A stretch of 64,000 nucleotides of DNA, from NCBI RefSeq assembly GCF_030269325.1, contig NZ_BSTD01000002.1, positions 372,001 to 436,000 of the forward strand, read 5' to 3'. This DNA is from Amycolatopsis sp. NBRC 101858 (GTDB lineage: Bacteria; Actinomycetota; Actinomycetes; Mycobacteriales; Pseudonocardiaceae). Below are positions 40,559 to 49,158 of this stretch, one piece after another. How positions within the stretch are numbered: the first letter of the stretch is position 1; each line of letters starts with the position of its first letter. The translations under genes and the position numbers were made by a program. The notes under the pieces are model-generated. The model worked only from the letters and a program-made list of their open reading frames with translations. It was not told where the DNA came from and made no database searches.

Positions 40559-41323
40559 GTGACCTTGTTGAACGACCGGGCCGCCGGCCCCGATCCGACC
40601 GACGCCCTCTCGTCGGTTCCCGCGGCCGGCTCGCGCCGCGGGACACCGCCGGTGGGCAGATTGAAGTTCTGCTACGGGCCGATGGACTGCGGGAAGTCGA
40701 CCCTGGCGCTGCAGATCGACCACAACCACGCGCGGCAGGGCAGACGCGGGCTGGTGCTGGTGCGGCACGACCGGTCGGGCGCGCCGCAGATCTCGAGCCG
40801 GATCGGGCTGAGCCGGCAGGCGGTGGAGGTCGGCGAGGACACGGACGTGCGGGACCTGGTGCGGCAGGAGTGGGCGCGCGGGCAGCACGTGGACTACGTC
40901 GTGGTGGACGAGGCGCAGTTCCTCTCCCCCGGGCAGGTCGACCAGCTGGCGGAGCTGGCCGACGAGGTCGAGATCGACGTGTACTGCTTCGGGATCGCGA
41001 CGGACTTCCGGAGCCGGTTGTTCCCGGGGGCCGCTCGCCTGTTCGAACTGGCGGACGAGCTGCAGCCGGTTCAGGTGGAGGTGCTGTGCTGGTGCGGGCT
41101 GCCCGGACGGTTCAACGCGCGGGTGCTCGACGGCGAGGTCGTGCGGGAGGGCGACACCGTTGTGGTGGCAGATACCGAACAATCCGTAGTTGAATCTTCA
41201 GCTTTGGCCGGTTTTGAGGTCGAAAACGCTACTGTGCGTTATCAGGTATTGTGTCGCCGCCACTTTCGATCGGGTGACTTGGGGCCCGTTACTGGTCATC
41301 ACGGTCAGTTACGGTTGACCTGA
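40559..41323 (+). CDS. tdk: Thymidine kinase
   Basis: 254 residues, type II thymidine kinase, ATP-dependent phosphorylation of thymidine for nucleotide salvage. P-loop GPMDCGKST (about 41-49), Walker-B-like VVDEAQFL and the zinc-binding cysteines in VLCWCGLPGRF and YQVLCRRHF are all present. An extra ~35-residue N-terminal tail precedes the usual start; GTG 40559 sits just after a -10-like box, so the tail may be real. From about 41170 onward the GC content falls sharply and codon use changes; a TTA leucine codon (41309-41311), rare in high-GC actinomycetes, is fourth from the stop. Confidence 0.92.
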   Translation: MTLLNDRAAGPDPTDALSSVPAAGSRRGTPPVGRLKFCYGPMDCGKSTLALQIDHNHARQGRRGLVLVRHDRSGAPQISSRIGLSRQAVEVGEDTDVRDLVRQEWARGQHVDYVVVDEAQFLSPGQVDQLAELADEVEIDVYCFGIATDFRSRLFPGAARLFELADELQPVQVEVLCWCGLPGRFNARVLDGEVVREGDTVVVADTEQSVVESSALAGFEVENATVRYQVLCRRHFRSGDLGPVTGHHGQLRLT

Positions 41324-41466
41324 CATGGGCGCCAGTAGCCCATCCGGGGGATATCAGCACTAAGAAGGCCGTATTGACGTCACGCCGAAGCGCGAAATGC
41401 CTCCTACTAGAGGAAGCTGATGCCGTTGGGTGACGCAGCTCATCGTGAGCAACGACATGGCATCCC

Positions 41467-41493
41467 GGGAATCCTCGGGGGCCCCAAGTCGTT
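41467..41493 (+). promoter_or_regulatory. Sigma-R-type promoter of rbpA
   Basis: GGGAAT (41467-41472), 18 bp, then GTT (41491-41493) exactly matches the GGAAT-N18/19-GTT consensus of actinobacterial SigR/SigH oxidative-stress promoters. It lies 57 bp upstream of the rbpA start. rbpA is an established SigR target in Streptomyces, which supports the call. The remaining ~140 bp up to tdk show no other clear element. Confidence 0.85.
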
Positions 41494-41549
41494 GCATAGG
41501 GTGAGCATCACCCAGGCTCCACCCGGAGCTGACTGAAAGGACCCCCATC

Positions 41550-41897
41550 ATGGCCGACCGTGTTCTTCGTGGAAGCCGGCTGGGAGCGGTCAGCTACGAG
41601 ACCGACCGCAACCACGACCTCGCACCACGTCGCACCGTGCGCTACGCCTGCCCGAAGAACCACGAGTTCGAGGTGCCGTTCTCCGACGACGCCGAGATCC
41701 CGACGGTCTGGGAATGCCGCCTGCACGGCAGCGAGTCGGAGATCGTGGACGGCGGGCAGCCCGAGCAGAAGAAGGTCAAGCCGCCGCGCACGCATTGGGA
41801 CATGCTGCTCGAGCGGCGCACGATCCCCGAGCTCGAGGACCTGTTGAACGAACGTCTCGCCGAGCTGAAGGGCAGGCGGACCTCCCGGTCCGCGTAA
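41550..41897 (+). CDS. rbpA: RNA polymerase-binding protein RbpA
   Basis: 115 residues, the usual RbpA length. It opens MADRVLRGSRLGAVSYETDR, followed by YACPKNHEFEVPFSDDAEIP, where the first metal-like cysteine lies, and VWECRLHG with the second. The C-terminal sigma-interaction region HWDMLLERRTIPELEDLLNE is near-identical to known RbpA proteins. RbpA binds RNA polymerase and principal sigma factors, stabilising open complexes, and is confined to actinobacteria. AAAGGA precedes the ATG. Transcription probably comes from the sigma-R-type promoter and ends at the hairpin at 41941-41977. Confidence 0.97.
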   Translation: MADRVLRGSRLGAVSYETDRNHDLAPRRTVRYACPKNHEFEVPFSDDAEIPTVWECRLHGSESEIVDGGQPEQKKVKPPRTHWDMLLERRTIPELEDLLNERLAELKGRRTSRSA

Positions 41898-41940
41898 GCC
41901 CCGAGAGCGTCGGCCCGTAGCCACCGCTCCCACCACAACG

Positions 41941-41977
41941 GAAAGGCCCCCGCGACCTCCCCCCGCGGGGGCCTTTC
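41941..41977 (+). terminator. Terminator hairpin after rbpA
   Basis: A perfect 14-bp stem, GAAAGGCCCCCGCG with its complement at 41964-41977, surrounds a 9-nt loop. The last stem bases contribute a short TTT. It lies 44 bp after the rbpA stop and probably serves as its terminator. Confidence 0.85.
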
Positions 41978-41985
41978 GCATGCCC

Positions 41986-42075
41986 GGAGGGTCGGCCCAC
42001 GTACCCAGGGAGTCGGCTCGCGTACCTGGAGGGTCGGCTCACGAACCGACCGTCCGGGTACGCGAGCCGACCCTC
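41986..42075. repeat. Cluster of ~20-bp intergenic repeats
   Basis: Four related units of the form GGAGGGTCGGCTCGCGTACC occur in 90 bp: direct copies at 41986-42006, 42007-42027 and 42028-42047, and an inverted copy at 42056-42075. They differ at a few positions. The inverted unit can pair with any direct one, giving alternative hairpins between the convergent rbpA and NUDIX genes. This looks like a genome-dispersed palindromic repeat rather than a gene; a terminator role for the minus-strand gene is possible. Confidence 0.78.
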
Positions 42076-42085
42076 TGGGTACGGC

Positions 42086-42700
42086 CTAGTCCGCCGTCCT
42101 GCGGAACGGGCCGTGCAGGGCTGCCCACTGCAGGAGCATGATCGTCTTCGCGTCGGCTATCTCGCCGGTCTCGATCATCTTCAGGGCGTCGTCGAAGCGC
42201 AGCTCGAGCACCTCGATGTCCTCCCCCTCCTCGGCGATGCCGCCGCCCTCGCCGCGGTCGGCCGGGTCGTACGGCGCCGCGTAGCAGTGCAGGCGCTCGG
42301 TCACCGAGCCCGGGCTCGTGTACACGTCGAACACGTGCTCCAGCTCGCCGATGCGGACGCCGGTCTCCTCCTGTGCCTCGCGGCGGATCGCCGTCTCCGG
42401 GTCGTCGGCGTCCAGCAGGCCCGCGGCCGCCTCGATGAACATCCCGTCCGGGTGGTCGTTGACGTAGACCGGGTAGCGGAACTGGCGGGTCAGCAGCACC
42501 GTCCCGCCGGCCGCGTCGTAGAGCAGCACGGTCGCCCCGTTGCCGCGGTCGTAGGTCTCGCGCTGCTCGGTCGTCCAGCGGCCGTCGCCGTGCCGGTAGT
42601 CGAACGTCGTGCGGCGCAGCACGTACCAGGCCGACGACAGCAGCTCCACGTCGGTGACCCGGACACGCGGGTTGCGGGACAGGCTTGTCGAAGAGGTCAT
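42086..42700 (-). CDS. NUDIX hydrolase, NudK/GDP-mannose pyrophosphatase-like
   Basis: 204 residues. The NUDIX box reads GLLDADDPETAIRREAQEET followed by GV, one residue shorter between G and RE than the general pattern, as in the NudK/YffH group. FDVYTSPGSVTERLHCYAA after the box is also close to that group. It would hydrolyse a nucleotide sugar or ADP-ribose-type diphosphate. A -10-like TATGGT only six bases before the ATG suggests a leaderless transcript. It is divergent from a DeoR regulator with 48 bp between starts, so shared control is likely. Confidence 0.88.
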   Translation of the reverse strand: MTSSTSLSRNPRVRVTDVELLSSAWYVLRRTTFDYRHGDGRWTTEQRETYDRGNGATVLLYDAAGGTVLLTRQFRYPVYVNDHPDGMFIEAAAGLLDADDPETAIRREAQEETGVRIGELEHVFDVYTSPGSVTERLHCYAAPYDPADRGEGGGIAEEGEDIEVLELRFDDALKMIETGEIADAKTIMLLQWAALHGPFRRTAD

Positions 42701-42709
42701 GACCCGACC

Positions 42710-42723
42710 ATAATGTGCATGAT
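42710..42723. promoter_or_regulatory. Imperfect dyad in the NUDIX/DeoR divergent promoter
   Basis: ATAATGTGCATGAT is a near-palindrome (two mismatches) in the 48-bp gap between the NUDIX and DeoR starts. It contains a -10-like TAATGT for deoR on the plus strand and overlaps -10-like bases for the NUDIX gene on the minus strand. A DeoR site here would control both genes. Confidence 0.5.
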
Positions 42724-42748
42724 TCGGCAGAAACAAGGAGGACTGTGC

Positions 42749-43498
42749 ATGCTGGTCGGGGAACGTCGTGACCTGCTGCTCGCCCGGCTCGCGGCCGAGG
42801 GCAAGGTGCTGGCGAAGGACGTGGCGGCCGAGCTCGGCGTGTCGGAGGACAGCATCCGCCGCGACCTGCGCGACCTCGCCGCCGCCGGGCTCTGCCAGCG
42901 CGTCTACGGCGGCGCGCTGCCCGTCTCCCCCGCCGTCGCCGACTACGCGAGCCGCACGGCCATCGCCGTCGACGGCAAGGACCGGGTCGCCGCCATCGCC
43001 GCCGGCCTGGTCCGGCCCGGCTCGACGGTCATCCTCGACGGCGGCACCACCACCCTCGCCGTCGCCCACGCCCTGCCGAAAGACCTCGAGGCCACCGTCG
43101 TCACCCACAGCCCGACCGTCGCCGTCGCCCTGCTCGGCCACCCGGGAATCGAGGTCTTCCTGCTGGGCGGGCGGCTCTTCCGGCATTCCGCGGTCACCTG
43201 CGGTGCCGCCGCGGCCGAGGCCGCCCAGGCGATCAGCGCCGACGTCTTCCTGCTCGGCGTCACCGGCGTCCACCCCGACGCCGGGCTCACCACCGGCGAC
43301 GCCGACGAAGCCGCCATGAAGCGCACCCTGGCCCGGCGCGCCGCCGACACCTACGTACTGGCCAGCGCCGAGAAGCTCGGGGCCGCCTCGCGGTTCACCG
43401 TGCTGCCGTTCGCCGACATCGCCGGGGTCATCACCGACGCGGACGACTCCGACCAGAACGTGCAGAAACTTGCAGCGCTCGGGATCGCGTTTCCGTGA
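42749..43498 (+). CDS. DeoR family transcriptional regulator
   Basis: 249 residues. The N-terminal HTH is GERRDLLLARLAAEGKVLAK with VSEDSIRRDLRDLAAAGLCQ, the conserved DeoR recognition region; a RVYGGALP linker leads into the DeoR sensor domain, which binds sugar phosphates or related ligands (DGGTTTLAVAHALP and GVTGVHPDAGLTTGDADEAA). AAGGAGG lies 7 bp upstream of ATG 42749. It is divergent from the NUDIX hydrolase, its likely target. Its 3' end overlaps the convergent PIG-L gene by 68 bp, a large overlap. Confidence 0.92.
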   Translation: MLVGERRDLLLARLAAEGKVLAKDVAAELGVSEDSIRRDLRDLAAAGLCQRVYGGALPVSPAVADYASRTAIAVDGKDRVAAIAAGLVRPGSTVILDGGTTTLAVAHALPKDLEATVVTHSPTVAVALLGHPGIEVFLLGGRLFRHSAVTCGAAAAEAAQAISADVFLLGVTGVHPDAGLTTGDADEAAMKRTLARRAADTYVLASAEKLGAASRFTVLPFADIAGVITDADDSDQNVQKLAALGIAFP

Positions 43499-44225
43499 CC
43501 TCGACGTACCACTCGCGGCCCGCCACGAGCGCGAACACCGGCGCCGGCAGCCACACGAGCACCCGCAGCACCGCCGAGAACCGCCCGCTGCCGCGCACGT
43601 CGGACACGTGCGCGGCCAGCGCCGCCTGCTTGCGCCCGGCGAACCGCCGCACGTCGAACCGGTGGGTGATGGCCGAAGCCGGGCTGTAGAGCCGGCCGAA
43701 GGCAGCGTGGTCGTACCGGAACGGGATGCGCAGCGCGCGAACGACCCGGACGAGCCGGACGACGGTGTCGCGCGGCAGCGTGGCCTCCAGCAGCCGCGTC
43801 CCGGTCAGCCGGGCCGCCCGCCGGGCGACCTCGTGCACCTTGACGTGGTCGCGGTGGCCGTAGCCGCCGTTCGGGTCGTAGCCGAGCAGGAGATCCGCCT
43901 TCTCCTCGTGCAGCACCGCGGCGAGCCGGTGCGCGGCCTCCTCGGTGTCCGCGCGGGCGAAGCGCTGCCGGCCGGGTGGATCCGGGTACAGCTCGGGCCC
44001 GTGCCCGCTGTCGGCGTAACCGAGGTGCACGACGCGCCGGACGCCGAGGATGGCCGCGCTCGCCTCCAGCTCCCGCCAGCGCTGCGTCGGAACCGAGTCG
44101 TCCAGACCGTCGGTGGCCACGACGACCACCACCCGGTGCCCGTCGGCCGCCGCGCGGGCGAGGGTGCCGCCGCTCAGCAGGACGGGGTCGTCGGCGTGGG
44201 CGTGGAAGGCCACGATGGTCGTCAT
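43431..44225 (-). CDS. PIG-L family deacetylase
   Basis: 264 residues of the zinc-dependent LmbE/PIG-L family. FHAHADD supplies the first metal ligands (usual HPDD is HADD here), and GYGHRDHVKVH the third. Family members deacetylate N-acetylglucosaminyl compounds such as the mycothiol precursor or natural products. The C-terminal ~90 residues are longer than the minimal fold. ATG 44225 or 44234 are both possible; neither has a strong ribosome-binding site. Overlap with the DeoR gene is 68 bp. MshB itself is usually longer and encoded elsewhere, so the substrate is open. Confidence 0.88.
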   Translation of the reverse strand: MTTIVAFHAHADDPVLLSGGTLARAAADGHRVVVVVATDGLDDSVPTQRWRELEASAAILGVRRVVHLGYADSGHGPELYPDPPGRQRFARADTEEAAHRLAAVLHEEKADLLLGYDPNGGYGHRDHVKVHEVARRAARLTGTRLLEATLPRDTVVRLVRVVRALRIPFRYDHAAFGRLYSPASAITHRFDVRRFAGRKQAALAAHVSDVRGSGRFSAVLRVLVWLPAPVFALVAGREWYVEVTETRSRALQVSARSGRSRPRR

Positions 44226-44242
44226 CGGCCCCATGATGGCCG

Positions 44243-45007
44243 ATGACGGGAGAAGACGACGTGAATGAGCACCGGGTCCGGTTCGCGGCGCTGTTCGACG
44301 CCGAGGTCCGGCCGCACAACGAGCGGTTCCGCGCCGCGGCCGCCGTCCGGCCGGGCGAGGACGTCCTCGACGTCGGCTGCGGCACCGGCGAGTCCACCCG
44401 CGAAGCCGCTCAGGCGGGCGCGAACGCGCTGGGCGTCGACGTCTCGGAGCAGGCGATCGCCAAGGCCCGCGAGCTCGGCGGGGCGAGCTTCGAGGTCGCC
44501 GACGTGCAGGCCCGCGAGTTCCCGGCCGCGTCGTTCGACGTCGTGCTCAGCCGCTTCGGGGCGATGTTCTTCACCGACCCGCCCGCGGCGTTCGCCACCC
44601 TCGCCCGCGCGCTGCGGCCCGGCGGGCGCCTGGTGCTGCTGGTGTGGCAGGAGCGGACCCGCAACGAGTGGTACTCCGTGCTGCACGACGCCGTCGCGCC
44701 CGGCACCACCCCGCCACCGGCCGGGCCGCACTTCTCCCTCGGCGACCGGGACCACACCGACGCCCTGCTGCGGGCCGCGGGCTTCGGCGACGTCGAGTTC
44801 ACCGAGCTGCGCGACCCCGTCTGCTACGGGCCCGACGCCGCGACGGCGTGCGAGTTCGCCCTCGGTCTCAAGGACGTCCAGGAGCTGCTGCCCACCGAAG
44901 AGGCCGCGAACCGCCTGCGGGAGGCGTTCGCGGCGTACGAGACCCCGGACGGCGTGCTGCTGGGCGCCCGGACGTGGATCGTGACCGCGCGGGTCAGCTC
45001 CGCTTGA
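44243..45007 (+). CDS. Class I SAM-dependent methyltransferase
   Basis: 254 residues. The SAM-binding strand and loop [11 protein letters not shown] (motif I) is followed by [14 protein letters not shown] (acidic loop) and [13 protein letters not shown] (motif III region), typical of the UbiE/ArsM-like group. The C-terminal cap has variable helices that would bind the acceptor. It is divergent from the PIG-L gene. A GTG at 44261 with GGGAGAAG upstream is an alternative start. The stop overlaps the convergent mannose synthase gene by 14 bp. The acceptor is unknown. Confidence 0.87.
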   Translation: MTGEDDVNEHRVRFAALFDAEVRPHNERFRAAAAVRPGEDVLDVGCGTGESTREAAQAGANALGVDVSEQAIAKARELGGASFEVADVQAREFPAASFDVVLSRFGAMFFTDPPAAFATLARALRPGGRLVLLVWQERTRNEWYSVLHDAVAPGTTPPPAGPHFSLGDRDHTDALLRAAGFGDVEFTELRDPVCYGPDAATACEFALGLKDVQELLPTEEAANRLREAFAAYETPDGVLLGARTWIVTARVSSA

Positions 45008-45761
45008 CCAGGCGGCGCAGCTGCTGCCAGCGGCGCTCGGCGCCCCACGTGGCCACCCGCAGGAACGCCTCGCGGATGATCGAGCCGCTCATCTTCGACT
45101 CGCCGATCTCGCGCTCGGTGAAGGTGATCGGCACCTCGACGATCTCGAACCCGGCGTCGGCCGTGCGGACGGTCAGGTCGATCTGGAAGCAGTAGCCGTG
45201 CGAGTTGACCTCGTCCAGGGCCAGCTTCTCCAGCACCGGGCGGCGGTAGGCGCGGAAGCCCGCGGTGATGTCGCGGGTGCGCATGCCCAGCGCGACCTGC
45301 GAGTAGATGTTGGCGCCGCGCGAGAGGATCTGGCGGTTGAGCGGCCAGTTCACCACCGCGCCACCCGGCACGTACCGCGACCCGATGGCCAGGTCGGCGT
45401 CGCCCACCGCGTCCAGCAGCCGGGGCAGATCCTCCGGCGCGTGCGAGCCGTCGGCGTCCATCTCGACGATCGTGTTGTACTCCCGCGCCAGGCCCCAGCG
45501 GAACCCGGCGATGTAGGCGGCGCCGAGGCCGGCCTTCTCGGTGCGGTGCAGCACGTGGATGTTCCCGTTCGCGGCCGCGCGCTCGTCGGCCAGCTCACCG
45601 GTGCCGTCCGGGCTGCCGTCGTCCACTACCAGTACGTGCACGTCCGGGAGTACCTTGTGCAGGCGATCCAGGATCGGGCCGAGGTTCTCCCGCTCGTTGT
45701 ACGTCGGGATCACCACCAGCACCGGCTCGATTTCCCGGGCCCCCCGCGGCGCCTGCGACAT
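44994..45761 (-). CDS. Polyprenol-phosphate mannose synthase (Dpm1/Ppm-like)
   Basis: 255 residues, family 2 glycosyltransferase of the Dpm1 branch. [13 protein letters not shown] and [14 protein letters not shown] form the nucleotide-binding region, MDADGSH contains the DxD metal site, and [14 protein letters not shown] with [16 protein letters not shown] is diagnostic for Dpm1. It transfers mannose from GDP-mannose to polyprenol phosphate at the membrane, giving the donor for lipoglycan and protein mannosylation. GGAGGAGC precedes the ATG. It lies 26 bp after lnt; in Mycobacterium tuberculosis the two activities are fused as Ppm1. Confidence 0.93.
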   Translation of the reverse strand: MSQAPRGAREIEPVLVVIPTYNERENLGPILDRLHKVLPDVHVLVVDDGSPDGTGELADERAAANGNIHVLHRTEKAGLGAAYIAGFRWGLAREYNTIVEMDADGSHAPEDLPRLLDAVGDADLAIGSRYVPGGAVVNWPLNRQILSRGANIYSQVALGMRTRDITAGFRAYRRPVLEKLALDEVNSHGYCFQIDLTVRTADAGFEIVEVPITFTEREIGESKMSGSIIREAFLRVATWGAERRWQQLRRLVKRS

Positions 45762-45787
45762 CCGTGCTCCTCCGATATCCGCGGCGG

Positions 45788-47419
45788 TCAGTCCGCCGCT
45801 TCCCCTGCCGTGCCGACGCTGCCGCGCCGGGTGCGAAAACGGAGCACGAGCCCGCCGGCCACCCCGGCGATCGCCAGTGCCAGCAGCCCGTACTCCGTCC
45901 ACGCACCGAGTCGATCCGACAGCGTAGTCTGCGTCCGCAGCGGGACGCGCCCGACCAGGGAATCGGCGGTGAAAAGGCCCGTTGAGCTGGTAACCGTCCC
46001 GTCGGGGGCGACGATCGCGCTCACTCCTGAGACGGCGGACACCACGACGGACCGGCCGTGCTCGACCGCCCGCAGCCGCGACATCGCCAGCTGCTGGACG
46101 CTCATCTCGCTCTCGCCGTACCAGGCGTTGTTGGTCGGCACGACGAGCAGCTCGGCGCCGTCGCGCACGGCGTCACGGGCCGGGTAGTCGAACGCGGCCT
46201 CGTAGCAGACGAACATGCCGACCTTGGTGCCGGCGACGGTCATGGTCTGGTTCTTGCCGTCGCCGGGGACCATGTCGACGGTCTCGGAGTCGAGGAACGG
46301 CGTGACGAGCTCGGCGAGCTTGCGGGCGGGCACGTACTCGCCGAAGGGCACCAGCTGCTGCTTCGCGTAGCGCTGCCCGGGCCCGGTGTGCGGGTCCCAG
46401 GCGATGACGGAGTTCTGCAGGTGCCGGTCGGGCAGCTCGTAGATCGCGCCGACCAGCGCGGGCACGCCGAAGTTCGCCACGAGCTGGTCGACCTGCGGAT
46501 CCGGGCCGGTGACGGTCGTCGCGCTCTCCGGCCAGAGCACCAGGCCGGGCTTCGGGACCTTGCCGGCGTGGATGGCGTCGAGGAGCCGTTGGCTCTCGGC
46601 GATGGTGTTGTTGCGCAGCACGTCACGCTCGCCCTGCAGCGCCAGGCCGATGTCCGGCGCGTTGCCCTGGACGGTCGCGACGGTCAGCTCGCCGTCCTGC
46701 GCACCGGTGCCGACGGTGGGCCACAGCGCCAGGCCGGCCACCACGGGCAGCAGCGTGCCGGTGGCGGCGAAGACAGCCGGGCGGGTCCGCAGCGCCGTGG
46801 TGAGCGCCGCACGGCCGTCCCAGAGCCGTCCGAGGAGGGCGGCGAGGCAGAAACCGGTGAGGACGACGGCGAGGCCGACCAGTGGCGCGCCGCCGATCGA
46901 GGCGAGCGGCAGGAACGCGCCTTCGGGCTGGCTGAACGCGACGCGGCCCCACGGGAAGCCGCCGAAGGGGAACCACGCGCGGGGCGTCTCCAGCGCGATG
47001 AAGATCAACGCGCTCCACAGCGGCGCGAGCGGCAGGCGGGACACCCAGGTCATGAGGCCGCCCGCGAGGCCGTAGTAGAGCGCCAGCGCGAACGACAGGC
47101 CCAGCCACGGCCACGGCCCGAAGTCGGGGCCGAGGAAGTCCAGCAGCCACGTCAGCAGCGGCAGGAAGAAGACGAACCCGAACGCGAAGCCGTAGCCGAA
47201 CGCGCCGCGGAAGCTGCGCCGGCCGCGCAGCACGAGCGCGAACCCGGCGAACGCCAGCGGCGCGAGCCACCACAGCGGGCGCGGGGCGAAGCTGAGGTAG
47301 TAGGCGAACCCGGACACCAGCGCGCCGGCCAGGCGCAGCAGCCAGGCTCGCGGGAACCGCCGGGTGCGGGCGGGTTGGTGCGGGGCGCCCGGTTCGGGGT
47401 CCGCCACGGTGACTGCCAC
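45788..47419 (-). CDS. lnt: Apolipoprotein N-acyltransferase
   Basis: 543 residues, with an N-terminal membrane region of six or more helices and a C-terminal nitrilase-like periplasmic domain. The Glu-Lys-Cys triad is visible in [20 protein letters not shown] and MFVCYEAAF. Lnt adds the third acyl chain to lipoproteins. GTG 47419 is chosen over TTG 47428 because a -10-like TAGAGT occupies 47433-47428 on the minus strand and would include that TTG; the transcript is then leaderless. The position beside dpm mirrors the mycobacterial Ppm1 arrangement as separate genes. Confidence 0.93.
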   Translation of the reverse strand: MAVTVADPEPGAPHQPARTRRFPRAWLLRLAGALVSGFAYYLSFAPRPLWWLAPLAFAGFALVLRGRRSFRGAFGYGFAFGFVFFLPLLTWLLDFLGPDFGPWPWLGLSFALALYYGLAGGLMTWVSRLPLAPLWSALIFIALETPRAWFPFGGFPWGRVAFSQPEGAFLPLASIGGAPLVGLAVVLTGFCLAALLGRLWDGRAALTTALRTRPAVFAATGTLLPVVAGLALWPTVGTGAQDGELTVATVQGNAPDIGLALQGERDVLRNNTIAESQRLLDAIHAGKVPKPGLVLWPESATTVTGPDPQVDQLVANFGVPALVGAIYELPDRHLQNSVIAWDPHTGPGQRYAKQQLVPFGEYVPARKLAELVTPFLDSETVDMVPGDGKNQTMTVAGTKVGMFVCYEAAFDYPARDAVRDGAELLVVPTNNAWYGESEMSVQQLAMSRLRAVEHGRSVVVSAVSGVSAIVAPDGTVTSSTGLFTADSLVGRVPLRTQTTLSDRLGAWTEYGLLALAIAGVAGGLVLRFRTRRGSVGTAGEAAD

Positions 47420-47430
47420 GGGTGACAACT

Positions 47431-49026
47431 CTAGGTGATGGCGTCGTGGAGGACTTCACCCGCGCGGACGGTGCGCAGGCAGCGCGGCAGGGCGGCGTCC
47501 GGTTCGAGCCGCGGCAGCGGTGGCACGCCGGCGCGCGGGTCGGTGGACCAGCGCTGCACGCGGCTGTCCGGGGTCGCGACGACGAGGTCGGTGGCGTCCC
47601 AGATCGCGTAGTGCGCGGGTGCGCCCGGGACGAGGCTGCCGGTGACGCCGTCGTTGACACCGGCCGCGCGGTGCCCGGCGCGGGTGTGGGCGGTGAACGC
47701 GGCGCGCGGGGACAGGCCGGCGCCCGGGGTGCGGTGGTAGGCGGCGGCGCGGACGCTCGCCCACGGGTCGAGCGGGGTCACCGGCGCGTCGGAGCCGAAG
47801 GCCAGCAGGACGCCTTCGGCGGCCAGCGTCGAGAACGGGTTGAGCCCGGCGGCGCGGTCGGTGCCGAGGCGTTCGGCGTACATGCCGCCCTCACCACCCC
47901 AGAGCGCGTCGAACAGCGGCTGCACCGAAGCCACCGCGCCCCAGCCGGCCAGCAGCTTCGCCTGGTCGGCGGTGACCATCTCCAGGTGCTCGAGCCGGTG
48001 GTGGCGGGCCGCGAGGGCGCGCTGCCCGACCTCCTTCTCGGCGAGCCGGAAGCCTTCGACGACCTCGGCGACGGCGGCGTCGCCGATGACGTGGAACCCG
48101 GCCTGCAGCCCGGCCTCGGTGCAGGCGGCCAGGTGCTCGCCGATGCGGTGCGCGTCGAGGTAGAGCGTGCCGGAGCCGGCGTGGTCGGCGTAGGGCGTCG
48201 TCAGGGCGGCGGTGTGGGAGCCGAGGGCACCGTCGACGAACAGGTCGCCGGCCAGGCCGCGGGCGCCGAGCTCCCGGGCGGTGCCGACCGCGCCGGGCTC
48301 GCCCCAGTAGCCGACGACCTCGGGGGTGTCCGGGCCGGCGAGGGCGAGCAGGGCGGCGAAGTCGTCGCGGCCGGAGATGTCGGGGCCACCGCATTCGTGG
48401 ACGCTGACGATGCCCTGGGCCGCGGCTTCGGCGAGGAACGCGCGCTGGGCGCGTTCGCGCTGCCCGGGCGTGATCGCGGCGCGCACGGCCGCACGCACGG
48501 CGTGGTGCGCGGCCCGGGTCAGCGGGCCGTCGGGTGACCAGCCGTCGGCGTCGCGGGCGGCCGGGGCCAGCTCGACCAGCGCGGTGGAGACCAGCGCGGA
48601 GTGGGCGTCGACGCGGCTGAGGTAGACGGGCGCGGTGCCGGCGGCGGCGTCGAGTTCGGCGCGGCTGGGCAGCCGGGCGTCGGTCCAGGCGCTTTCGTCC
48701 CAGCCGTGGGCGAGCAGGACCTGCCCGGGGACGGCGGCGTCGCGCACGTGGGCGAGCAGTTCGGTGCCGCTGCGGACGCCGGTGAGGTCGAGGCCGCTCA
48801 GGTGCAGGCCGGTGGCGGTGGCGTGGACGTGGGCGTCGACGAAGGCGGGCGCGACGAACGCGCCGTCGAGGTCGACGATCTCGGCGCCGGGGTGGAGGGT
48901 GCGGGCCGGGGCGTCCTGGCCGACCCAGACCACGGTGCCGCCGGTGATCGCCATGGCCGTGGCGTCCGGTCCGGCGGGGGTGTAGATGCGCCCGCCGAGC
49001 AGGAGCGTCGTGTGTTCGTCCGTCAC
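47431..49026 (-). CDS. YtcJ-like metal-dependent amidohydrolase
   Basis: 531 residues. An N-terminal beta-sandwich (LLLGGRIYTPAG) leads into DAHVHATATGLHL with the HxH metal ligands; RLEHLEMVTADQAKLLAGWG and LLAFGSDAPVTPLDPW carry later ligand histidine and aspartate. The layout matches amidohydrolase family 3/YtcJ. Such proteins hydrolyse amide or ring C-N bonds; the substrate is not identifiable. The GTG at 49026 is preceded by AGGGC but no strong site. It lies 11 bp upstream of lnt and could share its transcript, although lnt appears to have its own promoter. Confidence 0.86.
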   Translation of the reverse strand: MTDEHTTLLLGGRIYTPAGPDATAMAITGGTVVWVGQDAPARTLHPGAEIVDLDGAFVAPAFVDAHVHATATGLHLSGLDLTGVRSGTELLAHVRDAAVPGQVLLAHGWDESAWTDARLPSRAELDAAAGTAPVYLSRVDAHSALVSTALVELAPAARDADGWSPDGPLTRAAHHAVRAAVRAAITPGQRERAQRAFLAEAAAQGIVSVHECGGPDISGRDDFAALLALAGPDTPEVVGYWGEPGAVGTARELGARGLAGDLFVDGALGSHTAALTTPYADHAGSGTLYLDAHRIGEHLAACTEAGLQAGFHVIGDAAVAEVVEGFRLAEKEVGQRALAARHHRLEHLEMVTADQAKLLAGWGAVASVQPLFDALWGGEGGMYAERLGTDRAAGLNPFSTLAAEGVLLAFGSDAPVTPLDPWASVRAAAYHRTPGAGLSPRAAFTAHTRAGHRAAGVNDGVTGSLVPGAPAHYAIWDATDLVVATPDSRVQRWSTDPRAGVPPLPRLEPDAALPRCLRTVRAGEVLHDAIT

Positions 49027-49158
49027 GCCCTTGAGTCTGCCCCGGGGAGGCGGGGCCTTCGGCACCTGGGTGAAGGCACGCCAGCAGGCAGGAAGATTTA
49101 CTCCGTGAGAACGTTATGACAGGATATTTTAACGCGTTCCCGACGACTAGGAGTACAA

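Noticed and set aside
41986..42075. CRISPR array
   Set aside because: Units are adjacent without unique spacers, one is inverted and they vary in sequence; no cas genes are near.
49030..49158. Lysine riboswitch in front of kamA
   Set aside because: The leader is only about 130 bp, AT-rich and lacks the long multi-helix structure and conserved loops of lysine riboswitches.
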